Of a stretch of DNA of 38,057 nt, positions 29,373 to 36,757 are shown piece after piece; the stretch's first letter is position 1; each line of letters begins with the position of its first letter. The position numbers and the translations under genes are program-made. A model generated the notes under the pieces. The model had not been told where the DNA came from and did no database searches. It worked only from the letters and a program-made list of their open reading frames with translations. The stretch is from a virus: positions 1 through 38,057 of the IMG/VR virus record IMGVR_UViG_3300027963_000146. One strand, written 5' to 3'.

Positions 29373-30025
29373 TAGCTGTCCCAGCTTTCTTCTTCAAGAT
29401 AACGACCAGACTCCAAAGCAATAGCGTCTCCTAAAGACTGTTTAAATAATGCATATTGCTCACTAGAAGCCATTCCACCATCTTCACCACGTTCGGCAAT
29501 AGCACGGGCAACAGCATTAAATATCACAGGCTCTGCTGGAATCAAGAGTTTATCGGTATTAGCCGAGAGAGGAACTTGTGGTTTAATAATGTTAAAGCGA
29601 AGATTGTATGTAGCGTTAGGAATAGGATATAAATCAACTTGAGTATCTCCGTTAGAATTAACACCATTAAAGTTATAATACTGTGGAGCACCTGTTTGAG
29701 TAGTTTCAACTAAAAATAACTTATTCATTCTAGCTGTGGAAGCTAACTCAAGAATGTTATTACTAGTGTCGTCAATCACGTCAATCATACGAAAACGTTG
29801 ACCAGAACCTTCTAAAACATAGTTAAAAATAGAACTAGTTGTGGATGCTGTAAGAGTCTCAGAAAGAGCATTCCAGTTATAAGCATCTTCGCATTGACGT
29901 TTAGCATCGTTGACAAACTCACCAATCATCTTGGAATAAGTATTGTCGGTTACATTAGTTACTTCTTTTTCACGTACTCGTCTGAGTACTGAGTTGACTA
30001 ATTCTAGGTATGTAGGTTGTGCCAT
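29372..30025 (-). CDS. head-tail adaptor, P22 gp4-like (217 aa)
   Basis: The beginning 'MAQPTYLELVNSVLRRVREKEV' and 'MIGEFVNDAKRQCEDAYNWNAL' match the helical start of adaptor proteins of P22- and T7-like podoviruses, which ring the portal and hold the nozzle. The middle is beta-rich ('GAPQYYNFNGVNSNGDTQVDLYPIP') and the C terminus helical ('EPVIFNAVARAIAERGEDGG'). ATG at 30025 lies only nine bases after the -10 of the promoter at 30035-30063, so its message may be leaderless when made from there. Confidence 0.75.
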   Translation of the reverse strand: MAQPTYLELVNSVLRRVREKEVTNVTDNTYSKMIGEFVNDAKRQCEDAYNWNALSETLTASTTSSIFNYVLEGSGQRFRMIDVIDDTSNNILELASTARMNKLFLVETTQTGAPQYYNFNGVNSNGDTQVDLYPIPNATYNLRFNIIKPQVPLSANTDKLLIPAEPVIFNAVARAIAERGEDGGMASSEQYALFKQSLGDAIALESGRYLEEESWDS

Positions 30026-30034
30026 GGTGTCCTT

Positions 30035-30063
30035 ATTTTAACACATTTTTGTATAAATGTCAA
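30035..30063 (-). promoter_or_regulatory. internal late sigma-70 promoter (tail genes)
   Basis: On the minus strand TTGACA (30063-30058), 17-bp spacer and TAAAAT (30040-30035), with the shared TGTGTTAAAATA ending. It occupies the 43-bp gap between the lysozyme and adaptor genes. AAGGA of the ribosome site follows the -10 immediately. Confidence 0.75.
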
Positions 30064-30068
30064 GGTTT

Positions 30069-30545
30069 TTAGCTTAAAAATAAAGCTTTTTCATCTTTAC
30101 GACGACTGACTAATCCTTTAAGGACTTTACCGCCACCTATCGTATACTTGCTAAACTCTTCAGCAGCCCCTGCCATGTCTCCTCTAAGAACCTTTTGACG
30201 GAGTGTTGATCGCTGTAGTGTCCCAAGACCAACATTGAAACTGAAGCTGACAAGAGCATCAAACTGACCTTGTGTAAGTGGTACAGGGCAATAACGCTCG
30301 ACTCCTCGTTCAAAGCTAGCCAGATCTCGTTTAAGAATGTCATCTACTTCCTCCATCGATATTGTCCTATTCCAGCCATCAGGGATAGGTAACGACTTAC
30401 GTTCTGCTAAAGGAATACGACCATGGTTGGGGTCAATAACGTGTCCCACACCGATAGTCCATAATAAAGCAGGGCATTGATACGGTTTTGTACGTACACC
30501 TTCGTGGTGCTTAATGACATCGATAGCTCTATCACTTACTTTCAT
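30069..30545 (-). CDS. endolysin, GH24 lysozyme (158 aa)
   Basis: Cleaves peptidoglycan glycan strands at lysis. The core 'HHEGVRTKPYQC' then 'WTIGVGHV' carries E15 as general acid. Nine residues on, where T4 lysozyme has D20, there is C24, and T30 follows, so the triad reads Glu-Cys-Thr as in a subset of natural GH24 endolysins. Later 'QFDALVSFSFNVG' (about 94-106) and 'GLVSRRKDEKALFL' are standard. There is no signal peptide, so release depends on a holin; the upstream gene overlaps by ATGA and is holin-like. Confidence 0.9.
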   Translation of the reverse strand: MKVSDRAIDVIKHHEGVRTKPYQCPALLWTIGVGHVIDPNHGRIPLAERKSLPIPDGWNRTISMEEVDDILKRDLASFERGVERYCPVPLTQGQFDALVSFSFNVGLGTLQRSTLRQKVLRGDMAGAAEEFSKYTIGGGKVLKGLVSRRKDEKALFLS

Positions 30546-31024
30546 TTCTTAAAGGCTTGAGTTCCAAACCAGAAGGATACGACAGAAGCCCAGATAGTCT
30601 GTGTGTCGTTATCCCAGAGTACGTCTAAAGCAATGCTGAAGTCCACACCAGACTTCCAAGCGTATAGGAAACCAAAGATTTCCACAAAAGCAAAGAGAAT
30701 AAACATACCGTAGGTAATAAAGCTACGAGTAAAAGCACGGGCATTAATAACCCACTGAGCAGCTCCTTCACCGATTGCGATGTCATGTGCATAGATAGCT
30801 TCTCTTTCTTTTTCTGCTGTTTGAATCACAATCTGTTCTGTCTTGATGTCTTCAATATGTGCTTGTGCAATAAAACCACGTTCAGCTAACTGTAACTCAC
30901 GTTCAGTCTGCAGTTTAGCCATGTTCATCTCATGGGCTTTATCAGACTTATCTTGGAAGAAATCCAATAGCTTTGGTACACCACCAGCTAAGAATGATAT
31001 AAGAGTTGATAACAGTGTTAACAT
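30542..31024 (-). CDS. holin-like membrane protein, 3TM type (160 aa)
   Basis: A hydrophobic N-terminal segment (LLSTLISFLAGGVPKLLDFF), a charged helical middle ('MNMAKLQTERELQLAERGFIAQ', then 'IEDIKTEQIVIQTAEKERE') and two further spans ('SFITYGMFILFAFVEIFGFLYAW' and 'WASVVSFWFGTQAF'). This layout, ending in 'V-FWFG--A-KK', is that of the GTA-type three-TM holins. It is immediately upstream of the lysozyme with ATGA overlap, so it probably triggers lysis. Confidence 0.7.
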   Translation of the reverse strand: MLTLLSTLISFLAGGVPKLLDFFQDKSDKAHEMNMAKLQTERELQLAERGFIAQAHIEDIKTEQIVIQTAEKEREAIYAHDIAIGEGAAQWVINARAFTRSFITYGMFILFAFVEIFGFLYAWKSGVDFSIALDVLWDNDTQTIWASVVSFWFGTQAFKK

Positions 31025-31473
31025 TATTTAATTCCCCAAGTGAGATACCACGCAATAAAAGCAGCTACAAAGAAGCACCAAAACTGGACTCTACGCACTG
31101 CTTTTAAATCATGCTGAAATTCGTTTAGATTATGTTTTTCTAGTGCTTCTATTTCTGTTTTAATCTTCAAGACTGCTTCCCACTCTTTAGTTCCGTACTG
31201 TTTAATGAACTGCTTTTTAAGGGCTACTTCGTGGTCTGTTAATAGTTTTCTTGTTTTGTATTCGTCTAAAGCTCTAAATATTGCTTGTTGCTTTCTAAAC
31301 TCTGCTTCTCGTTGAGCAGTTCTTCGTTCTTTAGCTCTTTGTTGTGCTACATCTGTAGCGTCTTGTTGGATACCTTCAATGCTCTTAGATAGACCCTTAG
31401 AAGCTTCTCGGCTAGAGTCTAAGCTAGAGCTAAGTCCTTTGACTCCTTCGGAGAAACCGTATGGATCTGGCAT
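31024..31473 (-). CDS. coiled-coil protein with C-terminal membrane span (149 aa)
   Basis: Begins MPDPYGFSEGVKGLSSSLDS, continues as charged helices (ERRTAQREAEFRKQQAIFRAL; 'AVLKIKTEIEALEKHNLNEF') and ends with one transmembrane helix 'FWCFFVAAFIAWYLTW'. TAATG overlap with the holin-like gene suggests membership in the lysis cassette. A tail-anchored inner-membrane partner, antiholin or spanin-like role is possible; no spanin signal or lipobox is present. Confidence 0.55.
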   Translation of the reverse strand: MPDPYGFSEGVKGLSSSLDSSREASKGLSKSIEGIQQDATDVAQQRAKERRTAQREAEFRKQQAIFRALDEYKTRKLLTDHEVALKKQFIKQYGTKEWEAVLKIKTEIEALEKHNLNEFQHDLKAVRRVQFWCFFVAAFIAWYLTWGIK

Positions 31474-31478
31474 TCAAG

Positions 31479-31724
31479 TTAGCAATCCCATTTTTTAAGT
31501 GCTAATGCTTTACGAGTAGGTCTGCCCTTTTCATCCTTCATAGGACCTGCTACACCGCCCATGCGAGCACAGAAGCTCTTACGTCTGCCAGCAGCTTTAG
31601 GAGACTTTGCAGCTTCCTTAGCAGACACAGGAGGTTTTAGCTTAGAACCAGTAGTCTTGTTGTAATAGTCTCTACCTTTTTGATTGAGACCACCTGCAGG
31701 GTTCTGATAAACCTTCTTAACCAT
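31479..31724 (-). CDS. small basic virion-region protein (81 aa)
   Basis: Very basic. It starts MVKKVYQNPAGGLNQKGRDY and ends with the conserved 'SFCARMGGVAGPMKDEKGRPTRKALALKKWDC' block, a motif I know from many marine and freshwater podoviruses (DUF6321-like). It may bind DNA or another virion component; nothing is proven. One-base overlap (TAATG) with the upstream gene. Confidence 0.65.
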   Translation of the reverse strand: MVKKVYQNPAGGLNQKGRDYYNKTTGSKLKPPVSAKEAAKSPKAAGRRKSFCARMGGVAGPMKDEKGRPTRKALALKKWDC

Positions 31725-31876
31725 TATTTCTTCTTCTTTGCAGTCTTAGCGGATTCTTTAAAATCCATAGCAGTAGGAGCACCTTTGCTACCAACTTTAC
31801 GCATCTTCTCGCCAGAACCAGCAGCGATACGACGACGTTTAGCATGAATTGCATCATATAATCCTGCTTTTTTCAT
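31724..31876 (-). CDS. small very basic protein (50 aa)
   Basis: ATG at 31876-31874 overlaps the HNH gene stop (ATGA), and its TAA overlaps the next ATG. The product starts [20 protein letters not shown] and ends in a Lys run (SAKTAKKKK). Short basic proteins with 'GLY--I--KR-RI--GSGE-MR--G--GAP' are familiar from podovirus structural regions. Possibly a minor DNA-condensing virion protein. Confidence 0.6.
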   Translation of the reverse strand: MKKAGLYDAIHAKRRRIAAGSGEKMRKVGSKGAPTAMDFKESAKTAKKKK

Positions 31877-32385
31877 TTATAAGCCCCTACAGTTAGTTTT
31901 AATTCCTCGTCTCCAAGAAACTTAGCTACATTACTACAATACAGATAAAAGTCTTCGTATTGAAAGTCTGATTTCATTCGATTTATGATGTTACAAACTA
32001 GCACTGTGTTTTCTTTAGTATATCCAACCGAGCTGTCTATTCTTTCAATAGAAACGGTATTTAATTTACCAGCTTCCAAAGTCATTTCAACTCCTGAATA
32101 TGCACAAATTTTATTTTGTTTATTCCAAAAAGTTACAATATCTTCAATCTTTAAATCAAATATCTGCTGTCTTTTTGTAGCACTTCTTTTACAGCTTTGT
32201 AGGAATATCTTAGCTCTTCCTTCTATTGTCGAATAGACTTTAGCTCTTGATTTGATATTTCCTTCAGTACAACAGGCTTTACACCAGCTATGGTAGCCAT
32301 CACTTGTTTGATTGTGTTTAAAAAACAAAGCAACTTCTTTTGTTTCTTTACACTTAAAACAAGGTTTAGTAGCCACGCTTAGCAC
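31873..32385 (-). CDS. HNH endonuclease, homing-type candidate (170 aa)
   Basis: An N-terminal zinc site '[11 protein letters not shown]' with 'WCKACCTEG' (about 8-42) is followed by a helical linker and the nuclease core '[45 protein letters not shown]' (about 93-138), whose 'S-ERID---GYT--N--LVC---N' is the usual HNH arrangement of free-standing homing enzymes. GTG at 32385 is the longest start; GTG at 32376 is an alternative. It sits between two small structural genes that overlap it on both sides, so it appears inserted into the late operon. Confidence 0.75.
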   Translation of the reverse strand: MLSVATKPCFKCKETKEVALFFKHNQTSDGYHSWCKACCTEGNIKSRAKVYSTIEGRAKIFLQSCKRSATKRQQIFDLKIEDIVTFWNKQNKICAYSGVEMTLEAGKLNTVSIERIDSSVGYTKENTVLVCNIINRMKSDFQYEDFYLYCSNVAKFLGDEELKLTVGAYK

Positions 32386-32536
32386 CCATCTTCTTCATTG
32401 GCTTAGCCATTGGCTTAGATTTACCTGCACTGCTTAAAGCAATTGCAATAGCTTGCTTTTGTGGCTTACCAGCTTTCATCTCTTTCTTGATGTTATAAGA
32501 AATAGTCTTTTTAGAACTTCCAGATTTTAATGGCAT
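32366..32536 (-). CDS. small basic protein, DUF6496-like (56 aa)
   Basis: ATG at 32536-32534; stop TAA at 32368-32366, 20 bases inside the HNH gene. The product starts [20 protein letters not shown] and has the '[19 protein letters not shown]' motif common to short phage proteins of the DUF6496 type, ending in Met/Lys-rich repeats ([16 protein letters not shown]). Likely a minor virion or DNA-binding protein. Confidence 0.65.
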   Translation of the reverse strand: MPLKSGSSKKTISYNIKKEMKAGKPQKQAIAIALSSAGKSKPMAKPMKKMGAKRGY

Positions 32537-32545
32537 GATTATTCC

Positions 32546-32863
32546 TTAGATAAGTTCAGTTACAGAAAACGTAGAAGCTGCTACAGTTGCGTCTTTGATA
32601 ACAGCAATCTTGTCACCCGGATTTACTTTAACAAAAGTAACATTATTAACAGGACACATAGGACTTGTTGTGACAGATGCAGTTGGTGCTGTTCCAACTG
32701 CAAAGTGACAATGTCCTAAAGATGAAGCAATACGGATCATTGTTGTGTTTGCACCAAAAGCTGTTGAAGCTACACTAGAGGTTGTTACAGTAAATACTTG
32801 GGTTGTCCCTAAAGCAGGAACTCCGTTAGCTACTCCGTTAGGATCTAATTGAAATGTACTCAT
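32546..32863 (-). CDS. putative head-decoration or minor structural protein (105 aa)
   Basis: A Thr/Ala/Val-rich, probably all-beta protein. It begins MSTFQLDPNGVANGVPALGT, with 'TTMIRIASSLGHCHFAVGTAP' and 'FVKVNPGDKIAVIKDATVAASTFSVTEL' at the end. Proteins of this kind, with 'G--H--VG--P' and a 'V--GDKI-V' strand, recur in phage structural blocks and may sit on the capsid surface. No specific family name is certain. Confidence 0.55.
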   Translation of the reverse strand: MSTFQLDPNGVANGVPALGTTQVFTVTTSSVASTAFGANTTMIRIASSLGHCHFAVGTAPTASVTTSPMCPVNNVTFVKVNPGDKIAVIKDATVAASTFSVTELI

Positions 32864-32872
32864 AATAGTTTC

Positions 32873-33232
32873 TTACTCCAAAGTTAGTAAATAAAGGGTT
32901 TCAAGATATTGACCTACGATTTCATCAATGATGTTCTGTAGTGATGTATCTTCTTTTGGCACAACGTCATAACGAGATTTCTCAATCCAGTCTAGATGCT
33001 TAGTTAGAACTTCAACAGCATTCTTAGTATAGGTGTCTTTCTCTTCCAATGTAGGAACTTCAATGCGACCATTACGACCTTGATACTTCTCTACCAATGA
33101 GTCAGTTAGTTCTAGAATATTCTCATAGAACTCATTGAGTGTCTTGTGATGTGAGAAGCTGATTGTATTCCAATGTTGGCGATGAGCTGTATCACGGGAA
33201 AGCAACAGTAGTGCAATTAATTTACCAAACAT
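32873..33232 (-). CDS. DUF5856-like four-helix protein (119 aa)
   Basis: Starts MFGKLIALLLLSRDTAHRQHW and contains 'SFSHHKTLNEFYENILELTDSLVEKYQGRNGRIE' (about 26-59), the mark of DUF5856, a family found in many marine phages with a ferritin/Dps-like helical look. His and Glu residues are present, but no convincing di-iron set is visible. Its function in phages is not known. Eight to ten bases separate it from its neighbours. Confidence 0.65.
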   Translation of the reverse strand: MFGKLIALLLLSRDTAHRQHWNTISFSHHKTLNEFYENILELTDSLVEKYQGRNGRIEVPTLEEKDTYTKNAVEVLTKHLDWIEKSRYDVVPKEDTSLQNIIDEIVGQYLETLYLLTLE

Positions 33233-33239
33233 ATAATCC

Positions 33240-33446
33240 TTATAGGTGCTTTAGCAGCCAGTCTTTAAATAGTGTTAAGAAGATACCAATACCTGAAGCA
33301 ATGAACGCTATGCCACCTAAGAAGCCCTTATAGCGTGTCATCTCATCCTTGATGTCGTGCATAATCTTAAGCATCTCTTCATGGTTTTCTTGGAGAGAGT
33401 TAACCTTAGTTTCCAAGATAGCTATGCGTTCAATGTTATCAGACAT
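33240..33446 (-). CDS. XhlA-like coiled-coil membrane protein (68 aa)
   Basis: A helical coil 'NIERIAILETKVNSLQENHEEML' is followed by 'KDEMTRYKGFLGGIAFIASGIGIFLTLF', a single membrane span, and a short basic end. This is the design of haemolysin XhlA-type phage proteins that assist holins. It lies away from the holin-lysozyme pair (about 2.2 kb upstream in the same operon). Overlaps the previous gene by eight bases. Confidence 0.6.
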   Translation of the reverse strand: MSDNIERIAILETKVNSLQENHEEMLKIMHDIKDEMTRYKGFLGGIAFIASGIGIFLTLFKDWLLKHL

Positions 33447-33885
33447 TTACTGGGTCTTTCTGTGGGAATACTAACTGCAACACAGCTAACTCATCCACAG
33501 AAGTACAAGCATTGATAGCTGTTTCATTGTCGTTAGAAGCTGTACGAATAGCAGCTCTTTCATCCAATACTTCAGCACTTGCTGCAACACCCGTCTCAGC
33601 AGCACGAATAATCTTCCAGTCAGTCTGAGATAACAAAGAACCAGCAGTAGTCTTGCTTTGAGATACTAGCATAGCCTTAACTTGGTCGATGTCTTTAGGG
33701 TTAGTGATATCACCATCCCAGTAGAATCTATCATCAGCACGAACTGGGTTAGCTACTTCAGTAATACCGATAGCAGCTTTTTCTTCTGCAGTAGATAGAT
33801 TTAACCAGTTAGCTGGATATTGATTGCCTTCAGCATCCTTAAACGGAGTGCCTTGTGGTAGTGTGTTGCCGTTAAGTAAAAACAT
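33439..33885 (-). CDS. tail-fibre assembly-like protein (148 aa)
   Basis: The C-terminal region 'GSLLSQTDWKIIRAAETGVAASAEVLDERAAIRTASNDNETAI' carries the recurring 'LL--TDW--IR--E--V--P/A--V---R--IR' module of proteins found after fibre genes. The first half 'NGNTLPQGTPFKDAEGNQYPANWLNLSTAEEKAAIGI' is a typical small domain of the same proteins. It follows the large adhesin gene by two bases and is probably its chaperone. Confidence 0.6.
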   Translation of the reverse strand: MFLLNGNTLPQGTPFKDAEGNQYPANWLNLSTAEEKAAIGITEVANPVRADDRFYWDGDITNPKDIDQVKAMLVSQSKTTAGSLLSQTDWKIIRAAETGVAASAEVLDERAAIRTASNDNETAINACTSVDELAVLQLVFPQKDPVNV

Positions 33886-33887
33886 TA

Positions 33888-36275
33888 TTACCTCGCTAAA
33901 GAGTTCTTGAATGGGTTTTCTGCAAATGCCATGTAGATATAGTTTGAACCAGAGCCGTTAGAGTTACCACCAGTATTACGTAGTTTAAATCCATTTGATA
34001 GTATGTCCATTGGATAGTCGTTTAATTCAGAAGCATCACTATCCGCCCAAAGTCTTGCTGAAGTAGATGTATTATAAGAGTCTCTAGAAGTATCTCTAAT
34101 CTCCCAGCCACCTCCAGCAGTATTTCTAACCATAATCCATTTTGGTCTAAATCCTGTATATACAAAAGTACCGTCAGTAGAACCATTACCTGTATAGTTA
34201 CCAAACTTAGAAAAACCAGCTATTTCTGCCCAGCAGTAGGCTACATAGGTTGTATTTGCAGCCACAGAAGTGCCTGAGTTACATCCAAATGTTGTGGATG
34301 TTGGGGCAGACCAAATTTGGCTTCCGCTAGTTGCTTGGGCATCAGTTAAATTTAATGCAATATAAGTGTTTGTATTGGAAGAACCACCAGTTAAGTTTAT
34401 ATGCCATGTAAGCCAGTTTCCTGTTGTTCCTCTAGCTTTATTAATAATCATTTTAGGAGCTACACCAAGACCATGACCTACTGTGTAAACTCCTGAAGCT
34501 GGAGTTGTGTAAGTAACAATACTAAATCCAGCAGAAGCATTAACGCTTACTGTAGATGTAATAGAGCCACTTGTATTAGATGATGTAGTTCCTTGTCCAG
34601 CTTGCCATTGCCAGCCAGCATAGGTATATCCTGTGTAACCTGATACTGAACCTTGGTTTACACCAAAGCCATTTGAGTTAAACGCAGTTACATAGTTACT
34701 TGCAGAAGAACTTTCAGCATCAGTCGCATTAGAAAAAACTGCTTTAGATATACCACGAACAGAATCAGTAAGACCATGATATGTTACATTATTTCGTGAT
34801 TTAGTCCATACTAAGTCAGGCTTAAATCCACCAGCATTAGTAATGTTCTGTGCTGCACTTGTACCAGTATAAGTAGTAGCATCCATAACCTTATTACCAG
34901 CAACAATAGTAGAGTCTGGTAGGTTATATGTGTTTAGTGCTACATACCCTGTAGGCGGAGTATATAAAAAGCCACGCTGACCAAAGTTAATTGTAGGACC
35001 TTGTGCAGCACTTGAACCAGCTACAGCCGATACAGGGAAATATGTTGCTGTTGTCAGTCCTGTGTAAGCTACACCTTGACTTGTATTGTTCTTATAGAAT
35101 TCTAAAGCACCAGTACCAGCATCAAAGGCTACACCAATTACATCACCAGTGGTATAGGTTGCTCCATAAGAAACACCTGAGTTATTATTATATTTATTAC
35201 CGTTATAATGATAACCCCAACCATAAGCATCCCCACCTAGTTGCGTGCTTGTGCCAGCTTGTGAGGTTGCAATACCGACCATCGCTGCTGGAGTATTGTC
35301 TGTGAATATCCACTCAAAGTAATACTTTCCAGTTGTAGGGAAAGCCATTGTTCCACGATTAGTAGTCCAACCAGAACTAGAATATACACGCAGATTACCG
35401 TTATCGATAGTTGCGTTAGCTCCTTTATCTAATGGATTAAGAGTACAATAATTAGAAGCAGTAGCACTTGTCAATGTTGGTACATCTGTCATTGAATCGT
35501 ATGTAGCACCAGCAGTAACAGATATGTTATTAGTAGTCCAATAGTTACCATTACCACTAAAGTCTTTACCTAGACCAGCGTTTGATCCGCTAGTAGTAGC
35601 TACATCTGTAAATGGTAGATAGAATCCATTCGTGCCGTATGTACCTGTGTAGCGTTTAGGTTTCCATACACCAGTAATAGTATCTGTTTCACCGAAGGAG
35701 GATGGAGTTAATGCTTGTCCATCTACAAAGTTTACCTCGGTAATGTATCCATCAAAATATCGTGATTGACCTGTTTGTTTCCCGATGTCATGTTCAGTAG
35801 TGTCGTTTACACCACTATCAGCGTTTTGTGCTGGATAACCATTATTAACAAACGAAGTAACTTGAACTCCGTTTACATATAATTTTGTACGATTGGATGC
35901 TGTTGCTTGAGTATTATCTATTGCAATAACAATATGATACCAAGCAGATGGGTCACGAAATAGTTGTGTCGTTTCAATATTTGAGCCGCCATTGTAAACA
36001 TACATACGATGTGGTGTATTTGGACTTTGTTCAAAAGAAACTCCAGCAACAGTACTAGAGCCTGTAGACCAAAATATTGCTTGGTTATATGTTCCAAGGT
36101 CTGAAACAGAATACTTAACCCAAGCCGAATATGTCCATGTTAGTTTATTACCAGTACTAGCTGGAGTTCTGTTTAAATAAGCAGAAGCACTAGCCCTAAA
36201 CCGCAAAGACTTAGTTAAGTTATAGCCTGTTGCTTCATCGGTACTTAACAACAGATCATTATGAATGACTGACAT
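33888..36275 (-). CDS. large LamG/SPRY-like adhesin, putative receptor-binding protein (795 aa)
   Basis: At least three beta domains are visible. Residues about 20-200 form a concanavalin/LamG-like domain ('SAWVKYSV', 'WYHIVIAIDNTQ', 'KLYVNGVQVTSF', 'RYFDGYITEVNFVDGQAL'). About 295-430 look SPRY-like ('GKYYFEWIF', 'YGWGYHYNGNKYNNN', 'DVIGVAFDAGTGALEFYKNN'). The last part has repeated 'GFKPDLVWTKSRN', 'GVAPKMIINKARG' and 'GFRPKWIMVRNTAGG' units, as in DUF7483-type phage proteins. This composition suits glycan binding on the host surface. It starts where the preceding gene stops (one-base overlap). Confidence 0.7.
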   Translation of the reverse strand: MSVIHNDLLLSTDEATGYNLTKSLRFRASASAYLNRTPASTGNKLTWTYSAWVKYSVSDLGTYNQAIFWSTGSSTVAGVSFEQSPNTPHRMYVYNGGSNIETTQLFRDPSAWYHIVIAIDNTQATASNRTKLYVNGVQVTSFVNNGYPAQNADSGVNDTTEHDIGKQTGQSRYFDGYITEVNFVDGQALTPSSFGETDTITGVWKPKRYTGTYGTNGFYLPFTDVATTSGSNAGLGKDFSGNGNYWTTNNISVTAGATYDSMTDVPTLTSATASNYCTLNPLDKGANATIDNGNLRVYSSSGWTTNRGTMAFPTTGKYYFEWIFTDNTPAAMVGIATSQAGTSTQLGGDAYGWGYHYNGNKYNNNSGVSYGATYTTGDVIGVAFDAGTGALEFYKNNTSQGVAYTGLTTATYFPVSAVAGSSAAQGPTINFGQRGFLYTPPTGYVALNTYNLPDSTIVAGNKVMDATTYTGTSAAQNITNAGGFKPDLVWTKSRNNVTYHGLTDSVRGISKAVFSNATDAESSSASNYVTAFNSNGFGVNQGSVSGYTGYTYAGWQWQAGQGTTSSNTSGSITSTVSVNASAGFSIVTYTTPASGVYTVGHGLGVAPKMIINKARGTTGNWLTWHINLTGGSSNTNTYIALNLTDAQATSGSQIWSAPTSTTFGCNSGTSVAANTTYVAYCWAEIAGFSKFGNYTGNGSTDGTFVYTGFRPKWIMVRNTAGGGWEIRDTSRDSYNTSTSARLWADSDASELNDYPMDILSNGFKLRNTGGNSNGSGSNYIYMAFAENPFKNSLAR

Positions 36276-36745
36276 TATTTAACATCCGCAATTAGTTTGG
36301 CAGTAATACGAGTAGAACTCTCTACATAATAAGCAAGGACATCAACAGCAGCAGCAGTTGTAGTTAATGTTGGAGCAGTACCGCCAGCAAACTTAAAGTA
36401 GCTACCATATGCAAGCGTACGAGATCCCGTACCATCCTGAGTAATTACAATCACACCTGACTGACCAGCAGTAATATTAGTAGGATTAGCTAGTGTGCGA
36501 TTACCACCAAGAGTAACTGAGAAGTTATTAGAAGCAGCAAAGTCAGGAGTAATTGTAGCACCGTCAGTCAGAGCAGTGATAGCACCACGCTGAGCTACAG
36601 AGAATGTCTGTACTGCGTCAGTCTTAGCAGTATCAGCATCATAGGCTTGAACATCAGTACCAATAATCAAACCAGTTACTGCATCACCTGATTGTAGTTC
36701 TTGTACAGTTGTACCGTTTAGTACGAGAGGATAACGATTTGCCAT
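36275..36745 (-). CDS. beta-rich virion protein (156 aa)
   Basis: Begins MANRYPLVLNGTTVQELQSG, a common entry in phage fibre-like proteins. It is followed by 'AQRGAITALTDGATITPDFAASNNFSVTLGGNRTLANPTNITAGQSGVIVITQDGTGSRTL' type repeats and 'AVDVLAYYVESSTRI'. This domain recurs in minor tail and head-fibre proteins. It is between the tail fibre and the large adhesin, so a linker or secondary fibre is a fair reading. Confidence 0.6.
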   Translation of the reverse strand: MANRYPLVLNGTTVQELQSGDAVTGLIIGTDVQAYDADTAKTDAVQTFSVAQRGAITALTDGATITPDFAASNNFSVTLGGNRTLANPTNITAGQSGVIVITQDGTGSRTLAYGSYFKFAGGTAPTLTTTAAAVDVLAYYVESSTRITAKLIADVK

Positions 36746-36757
36746 TTTATATTCCTA

